NCBI GenBank assembly: GCA_030432295.1 | Contig: JAUIHI010000002.1 | Span: 248,001-312,000 of the forward strand | DNA from: Anaerolineae bacterium | GTDB lineage: Bacteria; Chloroflexota; Anaerolineae; Caldilineales; Caldilineaceae | DNA: 64,000 bases | Direction: 5' to 3' | In this document: positions 44,155 to 56,300 of the stretch, in pieces | How positions within the stretch are numbered: the first letter of the stretch is position 1 | How the letters are laid out: each line of letters begins with the position of its first letter | The notes under the pieces: model-generated | Databases searched by the model: none | Told to the model about the DNA's origin: nothing | Seen by the model: the letters and a program-made list of their open reading frames with translations, nothing else | Translations under genes and position numbers: made by a program

Positions 44155-44167
44155 ACCAATTCAGGAC

Positions 44168-44310
44168 GAAACTGTGCTGATCAACAGGATGATGAAACGT
44201 TATTTATTAACGCAAAGGTGCAGAGATGCAAAGACGCAGAGGAGAACCCATAAATCTTTGCACCTTTGCATCTTTGCGTTGAAAAGTTCACCATCATTTT
44301 GATCACTACA
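44168..44310. mobile_element. Small inverted-repeat element, copy 5, flanked by 10-bp direct repeats
   Basis: The ends TGTGCTGATCAACAGGATGA and CACCATCATTTTGATCACTACA-like form inverted repeats; the interior pairs AACGCAAAGGTGCAGAGATG with CTTTGCATCTTTGCGTTG. AATTCAGGAC lies on both sides (44158-44167 and 44311-44320). The right copy supplies the AGGAC ribosome-site-like sequence of the giant gene, so insertion has shaped that gene's 5' end. Confidence 0.65.
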
Positions 44311-44327
44311 AATTCAGGACTATACCG

Positions 44328-47300
44328 ATGATTTTGAGCAGCACCACAACTTCAAAATTGACTCGAACCACTGCCAGCCTGACCGTAGCCGGGCTGCTAA
44401 CGCTTCTACTGGCTATTGGGCTGGGCAGCCTGAAGCCCCGACAGGCCCAGGCCGCGGAGGATACCTGCTTTGCCACCATCGACGGGGCAACAGTCTACAG
44501 CAGCGCGGATGCCAGCGCGGTGCAGGATGCGGTGAATGAAGCCAGCAGCGACGAGACCATCAAAGTAGCCGGGACTTGCACAGGGGTGCAGACCATCAGC
44601 AGCAAAACCCAAACGGTCTACATCAGTAAGACCATCACTCTCATAGGCGGCTATGCCAACGGCAGTTGGAATGACATCCCCGATCCCGTGGCCAACCCCA
44701 CGGTTCTGGATGCCAACAGCAGCGGGCGCGTCGTCTATGTGACCAGCAGCGGAAACGTTACCCTGCAAAACCTGATCCTGCGCAACGGCAGCAGCGATTT
44801 TGGCGGGGCCATCTGGCAGAGCGGCCCGGTGACGCTGGAAACCAGCCAGATCAGTGACAGCACTGCCCAGGCGGGCGGGGCCATCTATTCCGACAACAGC
44901 GCCCTGACCATCACCCACAGCAGCCTGATCAGCAACACAGCCTCGACCAACAACGGCGGCGCCATCTACAACGGCGACAGCGCCATCGTCATCGAACTCA
45001 GCACCTTCAGCAACAACAGCGCGGCCAACGAGGGCGGGGCCATTTACGCTGGTACATATCCAGTTACCATCCGCTATAGCACATTCAGCCACAACAGCGC
45101 GGGCAGCGGCGGCGGCGCGATCAATGGCGGGCCTAAATTATCCCTGACCTACAGCATCGTCGCCAACACCACCAGCGGCGGAGACTGCGCCGAATTTGGC
45201 ACAGGCATTGTCGACGGTGGGTACAACCTAATCGAAGACAGCAGTTGTATCGACGCGTCCACCAGCCAAAGCGGCGACCCAGCACTGAGTGCGCTTGCGG
45301 ATAATGGCGGATGGACCCTCACCCACGCCCTCAACCCAACCAGCCCAGCCCGCGACACCGTGCCCTTTGGATTCGACGGCTGCGGCGTCAGCGACGTCAT
45401 CGATCAGCGGGGCGTCGCCAGGGCCAATGGGTCCGGCTGCGATAGTGGAGCGTATGAGTACGAAGGCTCTGGCCCCACTGCCGTTAACGACACCTACACC
45501 ACGGATGAAGATGTCCCTCTGACGCTGGCAGATCCCGGCGTCCTCAGCAATGCCACCAACGCCGACAGTGACACCCTCTACGCCAGCCTGAGCGGCAGCA
45601 CCAGCAACGGCACGCTGGTTTTTAGTAACCTGGGTGGCTTCACCTATACGCCTACACTGAATTTCAACGGCACAGATGCCTTCAGTTACGCTGTTGCTGA
45701 TGGGGCCTTATCAGCCGATGCTCACTGGGCCTTTAACGAAGGCAGCGGCAGCAACACGTACAATGCCAAGAATCCCCTCCTCAACAACGCCTTGATCGGC
45801 GATGCCACCTTCATCGATTCTCCCCTGCCTGGCGGGCAGCATTTCGCCAACGCCTATGCCCTGGACCTAGACGGCGACGGCGACCGAGTGAACATCCCCG
45901 ATTCCAGCTTCATCAATACCCCCGCCAACGGTGTCAGCAAACGGACCCATTCCGCTTGGTTTCGAGCCGACGATGTGAGCCTCAACAGCCGCAAGCAGGT
46001 TATCTGGGAACAAGGCGGATCGACAAATGGGCTGAACATCTATCTGTTTGACGGCGCGCTCTATGCAGGAGCCTGGGCAACAAGTAGTGGTTGGAACGGC
46101 ACCTGGCTGAGTACAAGCGCAATCACCTCCGGTCAGTGGCACCACGTGGCCCTTGTGCTAAACAGCGACTCCACCACTGGCCCCGTGGCAAACCGTCTCT
46201 TTCTCTATCTGGATGGCGTGCGGGTAGCCACCGGCTCTGCGGCCAAGGTGCCTTTCCACACGTCCGACAATGGCATTGGCGATGTGAATGATGCTACCCG
46301 CTTCCACACGGGTGGATACGGTGACAGCGGTGGCCACGGTTTCGCCGGGCAGATCGACGACATGCGGGTGATGAACCACGTGGCGACGGCCAACGAAATC
46401 AAGACGATCATGGTCGCCTGGCCGGGATCTGACGGCGGGACGGCCGTTGCTACCCTCAATGTCTCCCCGGTCAACGATGCCCCGGTGGCCACCGACAACA
46501 GCTACAGCCTGGACGAGGACGCCACCCAATCCGGCAATGTGATCAGCGACGATACCGGCAATGGCATGGACAGCGATGTGGACAACGATACCCTGATCGC
46601 TTCGTTGGATACGAACGTCAGCCACGGCAGCCTCTCCTTGGCAGCAGATGGCGCGTTTATCTACACCCCCACCTTGAATTTCAACGGCACGGACAGTTTC
46701 ACTTACGCCGTCACTGATGGGGCCTTACCGGTGGTGGGACACTGGCCCTTTAACGAGGGCAGCGGCAACAGCGCATATGACGCCAGCGGCAATTATTTCA
46801 CCGGTACGCTGGTCGGCGACGCTACGTTCAGCAACGCTTCCCTGCCCAGCGGGCTGGAATTCTCCAACGCCTATGCCCTGGACCTGGACGGTGACGGCGA
46901 CCGGGTGAATATCCCCGATTCCAGCCTGATCAACGCGACCCCTATTAGCCAGCGCACGCTTTCGGCCTGGTTCCGGGCCGATGATAAAAGCGTAAAGAGC
47001 CGCAAGCAGATTATTTGGGAAGAAGGCGGCCATGTAACTGGGTTTAACCTCTACCTTTTCGACGGCGCACTAGTTGGCGGAGCCTGGGCGGATAATAACG
47101 GTTGGAGCGGCACCTGGCTCAGTACCACCCAAATTACCTCCGGTCAGTGGCATCACGTGGCCCTGGTGCTGGACAGCGACACCGCAGAGAGGCTCGTTCT
47201 CTACCTGGACGGAGAAGCGGTGCAAAGCAGCATCGCCATTAATTCGGTGTCCAGCCACAACGGGGACATCGGCATTGGGGATGTCAATGGCAATACGAAG

Positions 47301-50300
47301 TTTCCCGATACCGGCGCTTATACAGCCAGCGGCGGCAGCGGTTTCGCCGGACAGATCGACGACGTGCGGGTGATGAATCTGGCGGCCACCGCAGCGGAAG
47401 TCGCCGCATTGCGTACGGAGTGGCCAGGTTTGCGCGACACGGCGACGGCCACACTGAACGTCACGCCGGTCAATGACCCGCCGGTGGCCACGGACGACAG
47501 CTATACACTGGATGAAGACGCCACCCAATCGGGCAATGTCATCAGCGACGATACCGGAAACGGGGCCGACGACGACGGCGACAACGATACCCTGACCGTT
47601 TTGTTGGATACGGACGTCAGTCACGGCACGCTCTCTTTGGCGGCAGATGGCGCGTTCATCTACACCCCCACCCAAAATTTCAACGGCAGCGACGGCTTCG
47701 TTTATATCCTCTCGGACGGAGTCCTGACCGATACGGGCACTGTGACGCTGACCGTCACTTCAGTTAATGACCCGCCGGTCGCTACGGACGACAGCTATAC
47801 GCTGGACGAGGATGCCACCCAGTCGGGCAATGTGTTCAGCGACGACACCGGCAATGGCGTGGACAGCGATGTGGAGAACGATACCCTGACCGTTTCGTTG
47901 GATACGAACGTCAGCCACGGCAGCCTCTCGTTGGCAGCAGATGGTGCGTTCATCTACACCCCCACCCAGGATTTTAACGGCAGCGACGGCTTCATATACA
48001 ACCTTTCAGATGGGACGTCGACCGACACAGGGACGGTTACCCTGACCGTCACCCCAGTCAATGACCAGCCGATCGCCACGGATAACAGTTACACCCTGGA
48101 CGAAGGTTTCACCCAATCGGGCAATGTCATCAGCGACGATACGGGCAATGGCGTGGACAGTGATGTGGAGAACGACACCCTGACCGTCTCGCTCAGCACA
48201 GATGTCAGCCACGGCAGCCTCTCGTTGGCGGCAGACGGTGCATTCTCCTACACGCCGAACTGGGATTTTACTGGCAACGACAGCTTCACCTATATTCTCT
48301 CGGATGGAACATTGACCGACACGGCCCAGGTCACGTTGAGCGTGACGGACCTCCCTGACACCTGTTTCGTCAGCGTCAATGAGAGCGGCACAACGGACTA
48401 CACCGGCGTCAGTGCTGGGACGGTGCAGGCCGCGGTCAACGCTGCCAGCCCCGGCGACACCGTGAAAATAGCTGGGACCTGCACAGGCGTGCAAGAGACC
48501 AATGGCATGATCCAGGCGGTCTATATTGACAAGGACCTGACCCTGCGCGGCGGCTACACCACCACCAACTGGACCACAGCGGACACGGACGCCAACCCGA
48601 CTGTTCTGGACGCTCGCGGTTTGGGGCGGGTAGTCGCCATTACCGGCACGACTGAAGTCACCCTTGAATTTCTGACCATTGCTGGTGGCGACACATCCGA
48701 TGCGGATAGCCACACTTTGGATGCTGCGACTCGTGCAGCGTATGTCTATGGCTCCGGTCTTTATATTAACCGGGGCGCATCCCTCAGCCTGCTCAGCAGC
48801 CAGGTGATCAGCAATGTGTTTACGGCTGGGTTGGCGAATCTGGGGAGAACCGTGATTAGCGATACCCTCTTCACTCGGAATGACCGGGGGGCTGTCTACA
48901 ACGTGGCGATGGGCACGTTGACAATTGACAACAGCACCCTGCGCGAGAACAGCGGCGGCAGAGGCGCGGCCATCGCCAACGAGGGGATCATCACCTTGAC
49001 GGCCAGCAGCCTGATCAGCAACACCAGCACCAATGCTGGGGGCCAGATTGCCAATTATCGAGAGTCAGATTTTCTGATGTCCGATCCGGATGATCCGGTG
49101 CCGGGGCTGTTCTTCATTCGGGATACGTCCGTTGTGTCCGGAACCGCAGCAAAGAGCGGCGGGGCGATCTATAACCAGGGCGAAGTCCACATCAGCGGCA
49201 GCCACTTTGAGGCCAACAGCGCGGGCCAAACCGGTGGTGCGCTTTATAACACCGATGGCATTGACACAAACTCCACCTATTTCATCACCAACACTACCTT
49301 CTACAGCAATACTGCCGCCGAAACCGGGGGCGTGCTGCGCCAGCGGGTGGGGCAGAGCACCTTCACCGACAGCACCTTCCTCTACAACAGCGCAGGCACA
49401 TCCGGCGGCGCTATCCGGGTGCAGGGGGGGAGTGTAACGGTCAATGGCGGCACCTTCAGCCACAACAGCGCCGTCCAGCACGGCGGCGCGCTGGAGAACA
49501 GCAGCATCCTCAGCCTGGATGGGGTGACTATCAGCCACAACAGCGCGGACAGCACCAGCAGCCGGGGCGGTGGCGTGGAGAGCGGCGACGGCGGCGCGCT
49601 GACCATCGCCAATAGCACCATCGCCTTCAATGAAGGCTATTACGGCGGCGGCGTGGCCGTGGATGGCGCGACCAGCACAGCTATCCTGACCAACACCACA
49701 ATCAGCGGCAATTCGGGCGACGAGGGCGCTATCCACTCCACCGGGCAGCTCACCCTGACCCACCTGACAATTCTCGATACGATTACTGATGCGGGCGCTA
49801 GCGTCAATGCCCTTGGCGGCAGCCTGAGTATGGAAGGCACAATCATTGCCAACACCGTTGGCGGCGCCCCAGACTGCTCGGCCCTGAGCTTCACCGACCT
49901 GGGCTACAATCTGGTGGAGGATGGCTCCTGCATCAGCGCGGGCACCAGCCAGAGCGGCGATCCACTTCTGGGTGCGTTGGCTGACAACGGTGGCGAGACC
50001 CAAACCCACGCCCTGCTCTCCGGCTCTCCGGCCATGGACGCCATTCCCGGCGGGAGCTGCGCCGTGGCCGAAGACCAGCGGGGCATCAGCCGTCCCCAGG
50101 GGGATACCTGCGACATCGGCGCGGTGGAAACTGAATACCATACAGTGACCGTTTTCAGATCCGGGAACGGTTCTGCTACGGTCACCAGCAGTCCAGCAGG
50201 CATCGACTGCGGCGCTGCCTGTGACGAAAACTTCACGTCTGGGACTGTTGTCACCCTCACCGCATCTGTGGACACCGGCTCCACCTTTACCGGCTGGTCC

Positions 50301-53300
50301 GGAGCCTGCACAGGTACGGGCGACTGTACCGTTACGATGACGGAAACTAAAGCCGTTACAGCCACCTTTACTCTCAACCAGTACACCTTGACCGTCACCC
50401 GCAACGGAGACGGCGATGGCACAGTGAGCAGCGACCCGGCGGGCATTGACTGCGGCAGCACCTGCGCCGTTGCTCTGGATTATGGAACAGTCATTACCCT
50501 GACCGCCAGCCCAGAGACTGGCTCTTATTTTGATAGCTGGCTGGGCATCTGCGACGGAGAGGTGACCCCTTGCAGTATCACTATCACCGAAACAAAGGCG
50601 ATTACTGCTGCCTTTGACTTGACCCAGCACAACCTGACTGTCAGCCAATCCGGGAGCGGTTCCGGCAGCGTCAGCAGCGACCCGGCGGGCATCGACTGCG
50701 GCGTAGATTGCGATGAAACATTGGGCTACGGTACAGTCATCACCCTGACTGCCACCCCGACGACCGACTCCTTTTTCAGTGGCTGGAGCGGGGCCTGCAC
50801 GGGTTTTGGCGCGTGTGTGGTCACAGTGACCGGGGCGAAAGCGGCCACAGCCACATTTGAACTGTTGGGGGGTTCCAGTTGTTTCGTCAGCGTAAACGAC
50901 AGCGGCATGACCAATTACGCCAGCGTCGATGGGTCTGCTCTACAGGCCGCGGTGGACGGGGCCAGCCCAGGGGATATTTTCAAAATTGCCGGGACTTGTG
51001 CGGGCGTAGAGAGCCGCAACAGCCAGAACCAGACCGCCTACATCGACCAGAACCTGAGCCTGCAAGGCGGCTACACCACCACCAACTGGCTCGTCGCTGA
51101 TCCGGGCACAAACCCAACGATTTTGGACGCAGAGAGCGCGGGCCGGGTTGTGGTCATCGACGCCAGCCGAACCGTTTCGCTGACGGGCCTGACCCTCACC
51201 CAGGGTAATGGCATCAACGGCGGTGCCATCCACATCGGAGCCAATGCCCTTGTCACTGTGACCGAAAGCATTCTCCAGAGCAACACAGCCCAACGGGGCG
51301 GCGGCATTTACAACAATGGCGGTACCGTTCTATTGAGCAGAAGTGTGGTCCACAACAATACCGCCACCGCAAATGTGCCCAATGGGGGCGGCATCTATCA
51401 CAACGCGGGCACGCTTACCCTTCTCAACAGCCAGATTAGCGGAAACAGCGGGAATTGGGGCGGTGGCTTGCAGAACAACAGCACGGCCATCATCCAGGGC
51501 AGCACCTTTGTGAGCAATACCGCCAGCTATCGCGGGGGCGGGATCAGCAGCGGGGCTGTGCTGACGATCACCAATAGCACCTTCTCTGGTAACAGTGCGA
51601 ACAGCTTCGGCGGTAGCATCGATCTTTACTCCGCATCCGGCTCCCTTGCGCTCACCCACAGCACGCTGTTTGGCAACAGTGCCGGGTCTGGCGGCGGGTT
51701 GTATAACTCCGGGGGAACAGTCACTTTGACCGGCAGCATCCTGGCCGGGTCCACATCGGATCGGGATTGTGCCACCAGTGGGGGGAGTCTCACTGCCACC
51801 TATACGCTGATTGAAAGCGCCACCAACGCCTGCGGTCTGAGCAACGGCGTGGACAATAACATCGTCGGCCAGGACCCGGCGCTGGATGTGCTGGCCGACA
51901 ACGGCGGCCCTTCGATAGGCGCAGGACAAGCAGCCCAAACCCATGCGTTGCTTGCCCACAGCCCAGCCCTGGATGCGATTCCCAGCGCAAGCTGTGGGGT
52001 AGCCACAGACCAGCGGGGGATCAGTCGTCCCCAGGGCGCGGGCTGCGATCTGGGCGCATACGAATCCGATCCCTATCTGTATGTAGCCTACACGGGCAAT
52101 GGCAGCGGCGCAGTGACCAGCGACCCGGCGGGCATCGACTGCGGCGTAGCGTGCGATGAGAACTTCACATCCGGTACAGTCATCACCCTGACCGCCAGCC
52201 CGGTGACCGGCTCGACCTTTGCAGGCTGGAGCGGGGAGTGTTCCAGCGCAGAGGATTGCATCGTCAGCCTGACTGAGACAAAGGCGGTCACCGCCACCTT
52301 CACCCTCAACCAGTACGACTTGGCCGTGGTCAAGAGCGGGGACGGCTCTGGCACAGTCAGTAGCGATCCGCCAGGCATCGACTGTGGCAGCGACTGCGCC
52401 GAGACCCTTGACTATGGCACGGTCATTACCCTGACAGCCAGCCCGGAGACAACGTTTATTTTTGACGGCTGGAGCGGGGCCTGCACGGGCACGGGCGATT
52501 GTACGGTCATCTTAACTGAGACAAAGGCTGTCACCGCCACCTTCTCTCCGGAGTACTCTCTGACTGTGGTCAAAAGTGGTCATGGCGTCGGTACGGTCAG
52601 CAGCGACCCGGCGGCCATCGACTGCGGCAGCACCTGCGACGACACCTTCGATTACGGCACGGTCATCACCCTGACCGCCAGCCCGGAGACAGAGTCTACT
52701 TTCGACGGCTGGAGCGGGGCCTGCACAGGCACGGACGCTTGTACGGTCACTGTAACCGGGATAAAAGAGGTCACCGCCAACTTCACTGCCTTGGGCTTTT
52801 CCCTGACAGCCACAGACCCGGCCCATCAGTCGCTCAACGTGGCGGCGAGCCAGGCTATCAGCCTCAGCTTTGACCGCACTCTGCTTGCCAGCTCGGTTTC
52901 GACCCAGAGCATCGGTCTGCATAGCTCACTGGGCAGCCACCCCTGGAATTACGATCTGAGCGGCAGCACGCTGCTGATCACGCCCACCGCTCCCTTCTAT
53001 CCGGGGGAAGTGGTGCGGCTCAGTCTCAGCGAGGATATCCGCAGCACTGGGTGGGGGGCAGCGATGCCGGAGCAGGTCCAGTTCACCGCGGAGACCACTG
53101 CGCCCCCAGCCTGCACCAGTGAATTTACCGATATTAGCGCTGGGTTGCCGGGGGTATTTGATGGCACTACGGCATGGGGGGATTACGACAATGACGGCGA
53201 CCTGGATATTTTACTTACGGGAAACACACAGAAAATAAGCATTATCGCCCGGATATACCGCAACGATGGCGGCACCTTTACCAATATTAATGCTGGTTTG

Positions 53301-56300
53301 CGGGGTGTCTATCGTAGCGCTGCAGCCTGGGGAGATTACGACAATGACGGCGACCTGGATATTTTGCTCACAGGAAGGGAAGGGCAAACCACAACCGCCC
53401 GGATATATCGCAATGAGGCTGGCGCTTTCACCGATATTGACGCCGGGCTGCCAGCGGTCGAGTCCAGTGCTGTGGCCTGGGGCGATTACGACAATGACGG
53501 CGATCTGGATATTCTGCTCACGGGAAGCACAGGAGCAAACAGCCGTATTTCCCGGATCTATCGCAACGATGGCGGCGACTTCATCAATATTGGCGCTGGC
53601 TTGCCGGGGGTCTCTTATAGCGCTGTAGCCTGGGGCGATTACGACAACGACGGCGATCTGGATATCTTGCTCACTGGAAGTACGGATTCAATAAACCGTA
53701 TCGCCCAAATATATCGCAACGATAACGGCGCATTCACGGATATTGACGCTGGGTTGACGGGCGTCACTTCGAGCGCTGTGGCCTGGGGGGATTATGACAA
53801 TGATGGCGACCTGGATATTCTGCTTACGGGAAGCTCAGAGTCAGGCAGAATCGCCCGAGTCTACCGCAACGATGGCGGAACCTTCACCGAAATTGGTGCC
53901 GGGTTGACGGGGGTCTCAAGCAGCGCGGCAGAGTGGATGGATTACGACAACGATGGCGACCTGGATATTCTGCTCACCGGAGCGATTGGGTCATCAACAG
54001 GTAGCGCCCAAGTCTACCGCAACGAGGCTGGCGTCTTCACCGATATCGGTGACGGTTTGACGGGAGTTGATAGAAGTTCTGCCGCTGCTGGAGATTACGA
54101 CAATGACGGCGATCTGGATATTTTGCTCAGCGGCTCGATAGGATCAGTCAACTATATCACCCGGGTCTATCGCAACGATCCCTACTGTGTGCTGGCGGAT
54201 GATGGGTATACGGCCCTCAGCAACCATCCCTTGACTGTGTTCTCCGACGACGGCGTGTTGGGCAACGATGTCAGCGAGCCTTATTCCATCACCGTACAAA
54301 CCCCTTCTGCCAACGGTACGCTCGGTTTGGCCCTGGACGGTGGGTTTGTCTACACGCCAACCAATGGCTTTGCAGGAGAGGACACATTTGTCTACCAACT
54401 AGCCGGCTGGGTCGAACCGGTGACGGCCACGGTGACGGTAACTGTCGTCTCTCAGGCAGACCTGGCAATCGACCACCAATTCACTACGCCCGAAGATACG
54501 CCGTTGCAGATTGCCGCGCCTGTCCTTCTGGAGAACGATGTAGACAATCAGGTGACACTGAGTGTGGCAAGCGAACCGACCTATGGCGCGCTGACCCTAA
54601 ATGGAGGTGGCAGTTTTGTCTATACCCCGACCCTCAACTTCAACGGTACAGACAGCTTTGTCTACCGGGCAACCCTGGAGAGCGACCACACAGTCAGCGA
54701 CACCGCGGTGGTCACCCTTACGGTAACGCCGGTCAACGACGACGCGCCGATCGCCGCCAGCGACAGCTACACCACTACGCAAAATAGCCCGTTGACGGTC
54801 ACTGCGCCCGGCGTACTGACCAATGACGCTGATCCAGATGGCGACAATCTGTTCGGCTACCTGCAAAGCGGGCCGACCAGCGGCACACTCTCTCTCAACC
54901 CGGATGGTTCCTTTGCCTATACCCCAACCCTGGACTTCAACGGCAGTGACACCTTCACCTACATCGCGCGGGATGGCGCGGTTCCGGCTGTGGCCTACTG
55001 GCCCTTCGATGAGAGTTGGCCCTACGATGGCAACAACTTCCTAACAACTCCCGATATCATGGGCAACGCCCACGTATTGAGTGTCATTCTCGGGGCGGAA
55101 CTTACAACTACTGTTCCCGTTGCGCCAACCTATGCCAATCCCTACGCCCTCGCCCTAATCGATGGTAGTGGATTCTTTGTATATGATGAGGCAGATCCGG
55201 ATACCACCGATACCTACGACAAGCGGGTGGTGGCACTCTGGTTCCGGGCGGATGATGTCAACCTGAACAGCCGCAAGCAGATTCTGTGGGAAGAGGGCAG
55301 TTCGGTCGATGGGTTGAATATCTATCTCTTTGACGGCGCTCTCTATGCCGGGGCCTGGTCCGACACCCACAATTGGGCCGGCACCTGGCTGAGCAGTACA
55401 CAGATCAGCAGCGGCCAGTGGCATCATGTGGTGTTAGCGCTGGACAGCAGTTCCACCAGCGGTCCCACCGAAGACAGCCTGCACTTATATCTCGATGGAG
55501 AGTTGGCAGGGAGTGGCAGTGCCGCCCAACTGACCGCCTATTCAGGCTACATAGGCTCGGGCTTCGTATTGGAGGACACCCGCCTCCACGATGGGGAAGT
55601 ACCCGATACCGGCGAACACCAATTCATCGGTCTGCTGGATGACCTGCGCATTATGCACAGGGCCGTGAACGCATCCGACGCGGCGCAGATGATGCTCTAC
55701 CCGCCGGGCCGGGAGGATACGGCCCAAGTCAGCCTGACAGTAGCGCTGCCGACCTACACAGTCACCATTACCAAGAGCGGGAATGGCTCCGGCACAATCA
55801 CCAGCGACCCTGCGGGCATCGACTGCGGCAACGACTGCTCCGAGACGTTGACCTACGGCACAGTCATCACCCTGACCGCTCTCGCAGACAACCATTCCTA
55901 TGTCAGTGAGGGGTGGGGTGCCACTGCTTGCGAAGCCAACACCTGTCCCATTACCATCACCCAGGACATTACAATTACCGGCGACTTTGCCCTGGAGAGA
56001 TTCACCCTAACTGTAAACAGCGCGGGTAGCGGCAATGGCTCTGTGAGCAGCGTTCCTGCGGGCATCGACTGCGGTACGACCTGTGAGGAAGACTTCTACT
56101 ATGGCACAGTTGTCACCCTGACCGCTCTCGCAGACACCGGCTCCACCTTCACCGGCTGGAGTGGGGTGTGCGCGGGTACGGGCGACTGTCCCGTCACACT
56201 GACAGAGACGAAGGAGGTCACCGCCACCTTCAGCCTGAACCCGACGGCCACGCCTACACCGACCAGCACAGCAACTGCAACGGGTGCGCCTCCTACCGCT

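Noticed and set aside
49065-50648. 527-codon leftward frame within the giant adhesin gene
   Set aside because: Low-complexity shadow of the repetitive adhesin coding sequence, with no ribosome site or recognisable domain.
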